Assembly (NCBI RefSeq): GCF_028621955.1
Contig: NZ_CP117516.1
Location: 1-64,000 of the forward strand
DNA length: 64,000 bases
From: Erythrobacter sp. BLCC-B19
GTDB taxonomy: Bacteria > Pseudomonadota > Alphaproteobacteria > Sphingomonadales > Sphingomonadaceae
Direction: 5' to 3'
Below are positions 27,001 through 33,767 of the stretch, in pieces (position 1 is the stretch's first letter; each line of letters starts with the position of its first letter). The translations under genes and the position numbers were made by a program. The notes beneath the pieces were generated by a model. It was not told the DNA's origin, ran no database searches, and worked only from the letters and a program-made list of their open reading frames with translations.

Positions 27001-27587
27001 CCCGCGTCACCGAAGCTCGCCTCGCCTTGCCGCACGACGGCAGCAAAGCCCTCGCGCACCTGAGCCTCGTTCTCGCAGATGCGCATCCCGATGCCGCCGC
27101 CGCCAGCGGTCGCCTTGAGGATGACGGGATAGCCGATCTGCGCTGCCGCTTCCGCCGCCTCGTCCGCGCCGGTCAAAAGCCCGGTGCCCGGCGCGAGCGG
27201 GAGGCCGTGCGCTGCGGCCAGCGCGCGGGCGGAGTGCTTGAGGCCGAAGGTGCGGATATTGTCCGGCGTCGGGCCGATGAAGGCGATGCCCGCTGCGGCG
27301 CAGCCTTCCGCGAAGTCGGCATTCTCGGCGAGGAAACCGTAGCCGGGGTGGATTGCGCCCGCCCCCGTCGCCCTGGCGGCGGCAAGGATCGCTGCAACAT
27401 TCAGATAGGACCCTGCCGCTGGTCCCGGCCCGATGCAGACCGCCTGATCCGCTGCGCTGACATGGAGCGAGCCGGCGTCGGCGTCGGAATAGACCGCCAC
27501 CGTCTTGAGCCCCATCGCCCGCGCGGTGCGGATGATCCGCGTCGCGATCGCGCCCCGGTTGGCGATGAGGATGGTGTCGAAGCTCAT
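24006..27587 (-). CDS. Urea/guanidine carboxylase (biotin-dependent)
   Basis: 1193 residues in the order biotin carboxylase (ILIANRGAIATRI; ATP-grasp GGGGIGMRICENE), KipA/AHS2 domain, KipI/AHS1 domain, and biotinyl domain with the biotin lysine in EAMKMECPFEAP. It carboxylates urea to allophanate or, in operons with DUF1989 proteins, guanidine to carboxyguanidine. The neighbours argue for guanidine. A substrate-specificity residue in the carboxyltransferase part is described in the literature, but I cannot map it without an alignment. ATG 27587 overlaps the upstream stop. Confidence 0.95.
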   Translation of the reverse strand: MSFDTILIANRGAIATRIIRTARAMGLKTVAVYSDADAGSLHVSAADQAVCIGPGPAAGSYLNVAAILAAARATGAGAIHPGYGFLAENADFAEGCAAAGIAFIGPTPDNIRTFGLKHSARALAAAHGLPLAPGTGLLTGADEAAEAAAQIGYPVILKATAGGGGIGMRICENEAQVREGFAAVVRQGEASFGDAGVFLERYVARARHLEVQIFGDGTGRVMALGERDCSLQRRNQKVVEEAPAPCLSDTTRAELIAAAVRLGEAAQYLSAGTVEFLYDASREDFFFLEMNTRLQVEHGVTEEVTGIDLVEWMIRGAAGDFAMLDAPAPVTQGHSVQVRLYAEDPAMDYRPTTGTLTNVQFPTDIRAETWVMAGSEVSAFYDPMLAKLITRAETREAAIAKMQAALDASRIDGIETNLRWLREVVRAPGFTSGAVSTRMLDAVAYHRRAIRVIAGGTASSVQDWPGRLGLWNVGVPPSGPMDDKSFRLGNLILGNPEGMAGIEITASGPTLLFEAPARICLTGAEFGATIDGAPAPRGEALDVAAGQSLAMGRASGGGMRGYILIAGGLDVVPYLGSAATFALGQFGGPAARALVAGDVLHLGSGTVGEGVAASLPKLGRTWELRVLYGPHGAPDFFTPADIDAFLAAEWQVHYNSNRTGVRLVGPKPEWARRDGGEAGLHPSNIHDNPYAIGAVDFTGDMPIILGPDGPSLGGFVCPFTVIAADLWKVGQLAPDDRLRFVPVGIDAAMAAARAGVCQHDDAAAQPAPELRAVLAELPEQGARPKTTYRQQGDRNILVEYGPIVLDIELRIRIHALMQALEAMALPGVIDITPGIRSLQLHFDGELLDQAGALAALMGCEEAMGDLADFEAPSRIVHLPLSWRDPATQETIDKYIAAVRDDAPWCPDNIEFIRRINGLADVQAVEDLIFDASYLVLGLGDVYLGAPVATPVDPRHRLVTTKYNPARTWTPPNVVGIGGAYMCIYGMEGPGGYQLFGRTIQVWNTHRQTDAFTQGKPWLLRFFDQIRFFPVSAEELADWRRDFPHGRRSIRIEETTFRLADYRAFLADNAASIAAFEATRQAAFDAERAAWEASGEFDRVSALLGADSGAGDAAAIEVPEGADLIEAPFGGSLWKLLVGPGDSVTEGEVIAVIEAMKMECPFEAPATGTVEAVYIAQGQSVSPGAPMLALRREA

Positions 27588-28222
27588 CCGGCCGCCACGA
27601 TCATCCGCACCGGGGTGGGGTTGAAGCCGTTGCAGGGGTTGTTGATCTGCGGGCAGTTGGAGACGACCACGATCACGTCCATCTCCGCCCTGAGATCGAC
27701 GGTGAGGCCGGGCGCCGAAATCCCGTCGACGATCCCGAGGGTTCCGTCTTCCTCGACAGGCACGTTCATGAAGAAGTTGATGTTGGAGACGATGTCGCGC
27801 TTGCCCCGCCCCTCGGTGAGGTTCGCCTCGAGGAAGTTGTCGACACAGGCGTGTTGATGTCTCGTGTGATGTCCGTAGCGCAAGGTGTTGCTTTCACAGG
27901 AGCACGCCCCGCCGATTGTATCGTGATATTCGACCGCGGAGTCGACGATGGTCATCATCGCATTGCCCTCGTTCGACAGCAGCACGCTGCCGGTGCGCAG
28001 GAACAGGTTGCCCTGTGCGGCGACCGTGTCCTGTGCGGAGTAGCGTTCGGCATCGTCGGCGGTGGAATAGATCAGGAAATCGACCGCTTGATTGCCCTCC
28101 AGATCGACGATCCGCAGCACCTCGCCCTTGGCGACATGATGCAGCCACGGCGCACGGGCGGGCACGATTGTGTCGTGGATGATAGAGCCGGTGAGGCCGG
28201 AGAGGGCCGGATCGCTGGTCAT
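27584..28222 (-). CDS. UAAP1 / DUF1989: probable carboxyguanidine deiminase subunit
   Basis: 212 residues. Formerly urea-amidolyase-associated protein 1; DUF1989 proteins of these operons were later shown in another bacterium to act as a two-subunit carboxyguanidine deiminase that yields allophanate. Conserved features: LEGNQAVDFLIY, CSCESNTLRYGHHTRHQHACVDNFLEANL, and the C-terminal CPQINNPCNGFNPTPVRM. The many Cys and His residues suggest metal binding. It overlaps the carboxylase start by 4 bases. Confidence 0.9.
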   Translation of the reverse strand: MTSDPALSGLTGSIIHDTIVPARAPWLHHVAKGEVLRIVDLEGNQAVDFLIYSTADDAERYSAQDTVAAQGNLFLRTGSVLLSNEGNAMMTIVDSAVEYHDTIGGACSCESNTLRYGHHTRHQHACVDNFLEANLTEGRGKRDIVSNINFFMNVPVEEDGTLGIVDGISAPGLTVDLRAEMDVIVVVSNCPQINNPCNGFNPTPVRMIVAAG

Positions 28223-28245
28223 GTTATGCCTTGATTACGAGAGAG

Positions 28246-29067
28246 TTAGCGGCGGTAGTTATCCTCGGTATTGAGGTAGGCGCGCTGCCCTTCTGGCGTG
28301 GCATTGCGCACAGGATCATCGTCAGGCGTCACCGGCCCGCGCCATGCGGTGATCCGCAACGGGGTCGAAGCGTATTCGGCGCGAGGGTCGAGGACGTGGG
28401 GGCAGTTGGCGATCACCACGATCACCTCCATCTCGGCGCGCAGCAGCACGGTGCGGCCCGGCGCGAAGGGGCCGATCACCGGGGTGATGCTGCCGTCAGC
28501 TGCGATCCGGGTGCCCTTGAATAGGTTGACGCAAGGATGGACATCGCGCCGCGTCAACCCGTGCTTGGCCGCACCAAGGATCAGCCGATCACGCCCGTTG
28601 GGATAGGCGCCCGAATTACGGCCCTCTCTGTATTTCCGTGTGTTAGAGGCAGCGTTTGAGACACCGCAGAAGGTATCATGAGTCTCCGCCCCATCCTCAA
28701 GAATGGCCATCAGAACCCGGCCCATGTCGGACAAGAGCAGCTTGCCTGCGCCCAGATAGGCGTTCCACTGCACCTTGACCGTATCGGCAACGTTCAGCCG
28801 CTCGGTCGGCATTTCGGCGTTGAAGATGTTGAGGCTGGCGCAGGCATCGCCGCCCTTGTCGATCAGCCTGAGACGCGTGCCGCGCGCGATCCGGCGCGAT
28901 GTGTATCCGCCCGGCGCAACGGTCTCTTCCCACACCAGATCGTCAGGCGCGACACCCTCGGGCAGATCGTCGGCAACGGGCGGGAGGATCGGCATGGTTT
29001 CGACGCGGATATTGCCCTGCGCGCGGGCGTGTTCGCGGGCCGACTTGGGATCTGCCGTGCAGCTCAT
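28246..29067 (-). CDS. UAAP2 / DUF1989: probable second carboxyguanidine deiminase subunit
   Basis: 273 residues. Paralogue of the next gene, with DTFCGVSNAASNTRKY, HPCVNLFKG and the C-terminal NCPHVLDPRAEYASTPLRI. The start at 29067 overlaps the regulator stop (ATGA); a longer upstream frame is not needed. With UAAP1 it probably forms the heteromeric deiminase that makes allophanate and ammonia from carboxyguanidine. Confidence 0.9.
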   Translation of the reverse strand: MSCTADPKSAREHARAQGNIRVETMPILPPVADDLPEGVAPDDLVWEETVAPGGYTSRRIARGTRLRLIDKGGDACASLNIFNAEMPTERLNVADTVKVQWNAYLGAGKLLLSDMGRVLMAILEDGAETHDTFCGVSNAASNTRKYREGRNSGAYPNGRDRLILGAAKHGLTRRDVHPCVNLFKGTRIAADGSITPVIGPFAPGRTVLLRAEMEVIVVIANCPHVLDPRAEYASTPLRITAWRGPVTPDDDPVRNATPEGQRAYLNTEDNYRR

Positions 29068-29540
29068 TCGGCGGCCTCCTTTGCGGGCGGAGCATCCTGT
29101 TCGTGCAGCGGCGGGAGCAGCGCGGTGGTCGTGACCAGCTGCAATTGCTGGACGCCCCGGATCGCGCGCAAGGCATCGCACAGCTGCTTCAGCCGCACCG
29201 CCGGCCCCTGAACCAGCAGCACTTCGAGCGACTGATCCTCCTCAAGGAAGACGTGCTGCGAGGAGATCACCTCCTTGAGATAATCTACCTGTGTTTCAGC
29301 AAGTTGCTGGCGAACCCTGCCACCGCCTCCAGCATAGACGATGGTCACCGTTCCGGCGAGCGTCTCGTCCGGCCGGGTCAGCGCCTCATGCTCGGCGAGC
29401 GCGTGGCGGATCAGTTCGGCAATCAGCTGCGAGCGCGACGGCAGCCCGCGTTCGTCCACCATCATGTCGAGCTGGCGGAACAGCTCGGCCGGCAGGCTCA
29501 TGCTGAGGCGTGCAAGGCGGGAGGGCTCGGGAGAACTCAT
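29064..29540 (-). CDS. NikR-like ribbon-helix-helix regulator lacking nickel ligands
   Basis: 158 residues. Residues 8-50 form a ribbon-helix-helix DNA-binding domain (RLSMSLPAELFRQLDMMVDERG...SRSQLIAELIRHAL); residues 64-140 match the NikR ACT-like ligand domain. Aligning by eye with E. coli NikR, nickel ligands His76, His87, His89 and Cys95 correspond to Val85, His96, Phe98 and Ser104, so only one remains. It is probably a regulator of this operon with a different effector. It lies between the ATPase gene and UAAP2, with an operator-like repeat just upstream. Confidence 0.82.
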   Translation of the reverse strand: MSSPEPSRLARLSMSLPAELFRQLDMMVDERGLPSRSQLIAELIRHALAEHEALTRPDETLAGTVTIVYAGGGGRVRQQLAETQVDYLKEVISSQHVFLEEDQSLEVLLVQGPAVRLKQLCDALRAIRGVQQLQLVTTTALLPPLHEQDAPPAKEAAE

Positions 29541-29552
29541 TGGCCGACCATT

Positions 29553-30329
29553 TCAGGTATTAACTTTCGTGTCAATCGTAATACTGGGTGCATCCTCGGC
29601 CGGTTCCGGAGCCCGCTTGCGGGTCAGCGCCAGGTCGTAGATCACCCCTGCGCCGTAGCGCTGCGGCGCGTGCGGATCGTGGCGGCGCTTGTCGAGCGTG
29701 AGCACCCGCGTACCGAGCGCGAAGGCCTCCTTGATGTCGTGTGTCACCATGATGATGGTCAGCCCATGCTCGCGCCACAGCCGGGTGATGAGCGCGTGCA
29801 TATCGCCCCTGATGCCGGGATCGAGCGCGCCGAAAGGCTCGTCGAGGAGCAGGATGCGCGGGCGCTTGATCAGGGCCTGGGCGATTGCGAGGCGTTGCTG
29901 CATCCCGCCCGACATCTGTGCCGGGTAGAGGTCGCGGGCATCGGCCAGCCCGACCTGTCCCAGCATCGCCTCGGCCTCGGCGACCGCCGCCCGGCGCGCG
30001 CTGCCGAACAGGCGCGTCGTGAGGGGAGAAGCAGAAAACTCCAATCCCAGCAAGACGTTACCCAGCACAGTTAAATGCGGAAACACCGAATAGCGCTGGA
30101 ACACGACCCCGCGATCTGGCCCGCATTCGCGCGGCAGGGGCGCCCCGTCGAGCGTGATCGTCCCGCGTGTAGGGCGCTCCTGCCCGAGGATCACGCGCAA
30201 GAGGCTGCTCTTGCCCGCCCCCGAAGGCCCGATGATCGAGACGAAGGAACCCTCTGAGATGTCGAGGGAAATGCGTTCGAGGACGACCTTCTCGCCATAT
30301 TCGACCCAGATGTTCCGGAGGCTCAACAT
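29553..30329 (-). CDS. ABC transporter ATP-binding protein (urea carboxylase region)
   Basis: 258 residues. Complete nucleotide-binding domain: Walker A GPSGAGKS, Q-loop VVFQRYSVFPHLT, signature MSGGMQQRL, Walker B ILLLDEPFGALD and switch His in MVTHDIKEA. It belongs to the nitrate/taurine/sulfonate importer class and energises import with the permease encoded 3 bases upstream. Its last codons are unusually AT-rich (SITIDTKVNT) because they overlap an operator-like inverted repeat. Confidence 0.94.
   Translation of the reverse strand: MLSLRNIWVEYGEKVVLERISLDISEGSFVSIIGPSGAGKSSLLRVILGQERPTRGTITLDGAPLPRECGPDRGVVFQRYSVFPHLTVLGNVLLGLEFSASPLTTRLFGSARRAAVAEAEAMLGQVGLADARDLYPAQMSGGMQQRLAIAQALIKRPRILLLDEPFGALDPGIRGDMHALITRLWREHGLTIIMVTHDIKEAFALGTRVLTLDKRRHDPHAPQRYGAGVIYDLALTRKRAPEPAEDAPSITIDTKVNT
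29557..29584. promoter_or_regulatory. Operator-like repeat GTATTA-N16-TAATAC before the NikR-like gene
   Basis: Perfect 6-bp half-sites at 29557-29562 and 29579-29584, spaced 16 bases, the geometry of the E. coli NikR operator (6-N16-6). It ends 17 bases before the regulator start and overlaps the 3' end of the ATPase gene. Read on the minus strand it matches the 32565-32592 site at 21 of 28 positions. Confidence 0.7.
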
Positions 30330-30332
30330 GGC

Positions 30333-31148
30333 TCAGCGCGCTCCGAGATGCGCCCAGCCGAACAACCGGCGGCTGGCAAAAACGAGCGCAAAATCAAGCA
30401 CAACCGCCAGCAGAGCGATCCAGGCGACGTAGGGAATGATCACGTCCATCGCGAGATAGCGGCGCACGAGGAAGATGCGGTAGCCCAGCCCCACATCCGC
30501 CGCGATCGCCTCGGCCGAGATCAGGAACACCCAGGCCGGGCCAAGCGACAATCGCAAGCCCTCCAGCAGCCGCGGCAGCGCTTGCGGCAGCGTGACGCGC
30601 AGCACCACGCCCCATGAATTCGCGCCTAAAGTCAAAGCCTTGACCACCTGCTCTCGCGGCAGCGCGGCGATGTGGCCGGCCACGTCGCGAACCATGAAGG
30701 GCGCCACCCCGACCACGATCAGCGCCACCTTCGCAACCTCGCCAAGGCCGAAGACGATGAACAGGATCGGCAGGACCGCAATCGGCGGGATCACGGCGAT
30801 GGCGGTGACAAGCGGCCCCAAAAACGCGCGAAGCGGCGGCAAAGACCCGACAAGAACGCCCACCAGCAGCGTTGAGGCGGTAGCGATGCCCAGACCCAGA
30901 CCCAGCCGCCCAAGGCTGGCGATGGTATCGGCCCAGAACAGGTATTGGCCCGAAAGCGGATCGGGCTCGAACAGCAGCCCGGCCATCGCTGCGGCCATCG
31001 CGCCGGGGAGCGGCAGGATCTTGTCGGCGGCGTTATCGGCATGGCGCGCAGCCGCCGCGACAATATAGGCCAGCGCCAGCACCAGGAGCGGCAGCGCGCC
31101 CAAGAGCAGCGTAGCCCTGCGGGTCGGCTGTGCCGTGACCCAGCGCAT
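30333..31148 (-). CDS. ABC transporter permease (urea carboxylase region)
   Basis: 271 residues with about six membrane helices and the binding-protein-dependent permease loop (VKALTLGANSWGVVLRVTLPQALPRLLEGLRLSL, an EAA-type motif). Partner of the adjacent ATPase and of the lipoprotein encoded upstream, forming an importer for a small cationic or neutral nitrogen compound, probably guanidine or urea. It is separated from the binding-protein gene by a 271-base structured region. Confidence 0.93.
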   Translation of the reverse strand: MRWVTAQPTRRATLLLGALPLLVLALAYIVAAAARHADNAADKILPLPGAMAAAMAGLLFEPDPLSGQYLFWADTIASLGRLGLGLGIATASTLLVGVLVGSLPPLRAFLGPLVTAIAVIPPIAVLPILFIVFGLGEVAKVALIVVGVAPFMVRDVAGHIAALPREQVVKALTLGANSWGVVLRVTLPQALPRLLEGLRLSLGPAWVFLISAEAIAADVGLGYRIFLVRRYLAMDVIIPYVAWIALLAVVLDFALVFASRRLFGWAHLGAR

Positions 31149-31152
31149 CAGG

Positions 31153-31421
31153 AGAGCCTGCCCGGCCGGGGTGGAAACATTCGCATCGCCTCAGCAAGCC
31201 CGCTGGACAGGAGTGGTGCGCAGCAGGGGCTTGGTTGCCCCTGCAAGGGCCGCGACGCAGCCAGCGGGCTTCCTGAGGCGACCCCGGAGGGGCGGGCCGT
31301 TTTTGGCCCATCGCCGCGTCTCTCGTCGGTCACTATGCAAGAACATGGCTCCCTCCTCGCTCCTTGCGCTGGGCCAAAAACGGCTCCGTGCCAATGCTTC
31401 CACCCCAGCCGGACAGGCTCT
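31153..31421 (-). ncRNA. Large nested inverted-repeat region: candidate structured RNA
   Basis: Fills the whole gap between binding-protein and permease genes. Outer arms 31153-31185 and 31389-31421 (33 bases) pair almost fully; in the mRNA sense three of the four non-Watson-Crick positions are G-U wobbles. Inside are arm 31189-31206 with 31261-31278 (17 of 18), containing a perfect hairpin 31223-31230/31237-31244, and arm 31297-31310 with 31370-31383 (14 of 14). The overall form is a three-way junction. It may buffer transporter expression or be a dispersed repeat; function unknown. Confidence 0.65.
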
Positions 31422-32505
31422 AGAGTTTCCCGTCCGCGGCGAGCTTCATATAGGTGTCGTCAAACCGCAGGGTGATCGCGTTCGCGTCCCCCAGCGTCTT
31501 GCCGCCCGGGAAGCTCATGCCCACCGCGTCCGCCGATTGCGCGCCCTGCCCGAACAGCCCTTGCGCGAAGGAGAAGTCGCGCACGCGGGTCATGGTTGTG
31601 ATGAGGTCGGCCGAAGCCATCGCCGCCACCGCCGCCTTGGGATCGGTGTAGAGGAAGGTCGTCGCCAGCTGCCCCTCGAAGGCCGCGGCATCGGTGCCCG
31701 CGAGCTTGGCCATCGCGGCGCGGGCAGCCGCGCCCTCCGCGTCCTGCTTCGCCATCAGCGCCATGGTTTCATACCAGATCCCGGCGAGCGCCTTGCCCAG
31801 ATTGGGATTGGCGGCCAGCACCTTGGTATCGACCACCATCAGGTCGAGGATCTCGCCCGGAATATCGGCCGAGGTGAACACCGCCTTGGTGCCAGCGACG
31901 CCCTTCATCGTGGTCACCTGCGGGTTCCACGCCACCGCCGCCGTCACATCGGGCGCGGCATAGGCGGCGGAAATATCGGCATCGGAGGTGTTGACCGTCT
32001 TCACATCGGTCAGCTTCAGCCCGTTCTTCTCGAGCGCACGGGCGAGCAGGTAGTGCGACACCGACAGCTCGGCGAGATAGACCTGCCGCCCCTTGATCGC
32101 CGCCACGCTGTCCGCGCCCTTCAGCAGCACCGCATCATTGCCGTTGGAATAGTCGCCAAGGATGATCGCGCTGGTGTCCTTGCCGCCGGCCGCCGGGATG
32201 GTCAGCGCATCCATGTTCGCCACCGTCACCCCGTCAAGCTTGCCTGCGGTGTACTGGTTCACGCTCTCGACATAGTCGTTGACCTGCACGAACTTGATCG
32301 TGATGCCGTATTTGTCGCCCCACTTCTTCACGATCCCGGCCTGCTCGGCATAGGGCCAGGGCATCCATCCGGCATAGATCGACCAGCCGATATTGAACTC
32401 GGTCTTGGGCGCGGCAGGCTCCTCCTCACCCCCCGAACAGGCCGTCACTGCAAGCGCGCAGGCAATGAGCAGAAAACGGGCCGCGCGGCGAAGCAGATGG
32501 AGCAT
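31420..32505 (-). CDS. ABC transporter substrate-binding lipoprotein (urea carboxylase region)
   Basis: 361 residues. Lipoprotein signal with lipobox VTAC (Cys23), then a TauA/SsuA-like periplasmic binding fold beginning EFNIGWSIYAGWMPWPYAEQAGIVKKWGDKYGI, characteristic of the binding proteins found beside urea/guanidine carboxylases. It probably binds the imported nitrogen compound. ATG 32505 follows AAAGGAA; it is the first gene of the minus-strand operon. The stop overlaps one arm of the structured region. Confidence 0.93.
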   Translation of the reverse strand: MLHLLRRAARFLLIACALAVTACSGGEEEPAAPKTEFNIGWSIYAGWMPWPYAEQAGIVKKWGDKYGITIKFVQVNDYVESVNQYTAGKLDGVTVANMDALTIPAAGGKDTSAIILGDYSNGNDAVLLKGADSVAAIKGRQVYLAELSVSHYLLARALEKNGLKLTDVKTVNTSDADISAAYAAPDVTAAVAWNPQVTTMKGVAGTKAVFTSADIPGEILDLMVVDTKVLAANPNLGKALAGIWYETMALMAKQDAEGAAARAAMAKLAGTDAAAFEGQLATTFLYTDPKAAVAAMASADLITTMTRVRDFSFAQGLFGQGAQSADAVGMSFPGGKTLGDANAITLRFDDTYMKLAADGKL

Positions 32506-32564
32506 GATTCGGTTCCTTTCGCAGTCGCAGCATCCGCGCAAATCGCGGGTTTGTCCATGGGGAA

Positions 32565-32592
32565 TTATTACGATTGATTAGAAAAGTAATAT
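32565..32592. promoter_or_regulatory. Operator-like repeat TATTA-N16-TAATA between divergent genes
   Basis: Inverted half-sites at 32566-32570 and 32587-32591 with 16-base spacing, extended by C/G inside (TATTAC...GTAATA). It lies 59 bases upstream of the binding-protein start and 88 bases upstream of the divergent propeller gene, and matches the site at 29557-29584. Probable binding site of the NikR-like regulator. Confidence 0.65.
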
Positions 32593-32680
32593 GGGTGAAA
32601 TTGGTTCCATGATGGCAGGATTTGCGCCCCGTCTTCCGGGCGTGTCTCTCTCCCCTGCCCTTGCATGGAGGCCGACACCC

Positions 32681-33661
32681 ATGACCGACAAAGCCCCTCG
32701 CCCGCTCGCCACGATCATCGCCGCCTCGCTCGCGGCGAGTGCCTGCGCGAAAGGCAGCCCGCCGCCCGATGATGCCGTCGGCCCCAAGCCCGATCTGGTC
32801 GAGACCGCGCTGAAAGTGCCCGGCTTTGCCGATTTCCTCGCGGTCGATGGCGATGCGGTGTGGGTGACGAATGACGGGCGGGTGGAGAAATGGAGCCCCG
32901 CCGGAAAGCTCGCCGAAACGCCTGTCCCGCGCCCCTGCGGCACGATGGCGATTGCGGCGGGATCGCTGTGGGTCGCCAATTGCAAGGGCGGCGAGGTGTG
33001 GCGGATCAACCTCGCCACCGCGCAGGTCGAGGCCAAGATCGCCACCGGCCTTGCCAACCCCAAGGGCGAGACCAACGTGGTCGCAGGCGCGGACGCGGTG
33101 TGGGTGCCGTCCGATGCGGCAGGCAAGGTCGCGCGGATCGACCCGGCCACCAACGCCGTCACCGCCACCGTCACCGTGGCGCCCGAGACCTGGTATCTGG
33201 CCTATGGCTTCGATGCGCTGTGGGCGGTCAGTTCCGAAGGCAAGCTGCTCCAGAAGATCGACCCGGCCAGCACGGCTGTCACCGATACGACCGCGCTGGG
33301 TGACACCCCCGGCTTTCTTGCGGCAGGCGAAGGCGCGGTGTGGGTGCAGGAACAGGGCGATGGCACGGTCGCCAAGGTCGATCCGGCCGCGCTGACGGTT
33401 CTGGGCCGCATCAAGGTCGGCGATAATCTCAAATGGGGCGATATCGACGCGGCGGGCGGCGCGGTGTGGCTGCGCACGACCGATGATCAGACGATGGTGG
33501 TGATCGACCCGGCGCGCCTCACGATCCGCGCGCGCATGGGGGCAGCCGTGGGCAGCGGCGCGCTGCGCTGGACGCCCAAAGGCGTGTGGACATCGGCCCA
33601 CGACAACCAGACATTGAGCTGGTGGAGCGCACCTGCCGCTCCGCCAACGCCTGCGCCCTGA
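32681..33661 (+). CDS. Secreted beta-propeller (YncE/NHL-like) protein
   Basis: 326 residues. N-terminal signal with a weak lipobox near Cys22, then repeated blades of the pattern AVWVxxxxGKVxxIDPAT (for example DAVWVPSDAAGKVARIDPATNAV and GAVWVQEQGDGTVAKVDPAALTV), giving about seven blades. Likely a periplasmic binding or scaffold protein. Start 32681 has GGAGG about 10 bases upstream; the frame is open further up to 32591. It is divergent from the guanidine operon and may share its operator. Confidence 0.8.
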   Translation: MTDKAPRPLATIIAASLAASACAKGSPPPDDAVGPKPDLVETALKVPGFADFLAVDGDAVWVTNDGRVEKWSPAGKLAETPVPRPCGTMAIAAGSLWVANCKGGEVWRINLATAQVEAKIATGLANPKGETNVVAGADAVWVPSDAAGKVARIDPATNAVTATVTVAPETWYLAYGFDALWAVSSEGKLLQKIDPASTAVTDTTALGDTPGFLAAGEGAVWVQEQGDGTVAKVDPAALTVLGRIKVGDNLKWGDIDAAGGAVWLRTTDDQTMVVIDPARLTIRARMGAAVGSGALRWTPKGVWTSAHDNQTLSWWSAPAAPPTPAP

Positions 33662-33676
33662 CACCAGACAAAGGAA

Positions 33677-33712
33677 AAGCGCGCGGGGCGGGTCGCAGAA
33701 CCCCGCGCGCTT
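33677..33712. terminator. Bidirectional terminator hairpin
   Basis: AAGCGCGCGGGG (33677-33688) pairs perfectly with CCCCGCGCGCTT (33701-33712) around 12 bases, between the convergent propeller and TonB receptor genes, and is flanked by A-rich sequence on one side. Confidence 0.75.
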
Positions 33713-33767
33713 CCCTCCTGACGGTCCGTGCGATCCCCGAAGGGCCGGATGACGCCAGAAACTTGCC

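Noticed and set aside
31191..31403. A 70-codon ORF inside the structured gap
   Set aside because: No good ribosome site, composition follows the inverted repeats, and the nested pairing explains the sequence better.
32506..32680. Guanidine-I (ykkC) riboswitch before the guanidine operon
   Set aside because: The leader between the binding-protein start and the operator is only about 59 bases and I see none of the conserved ykkC elements; a protein operator is present instead.
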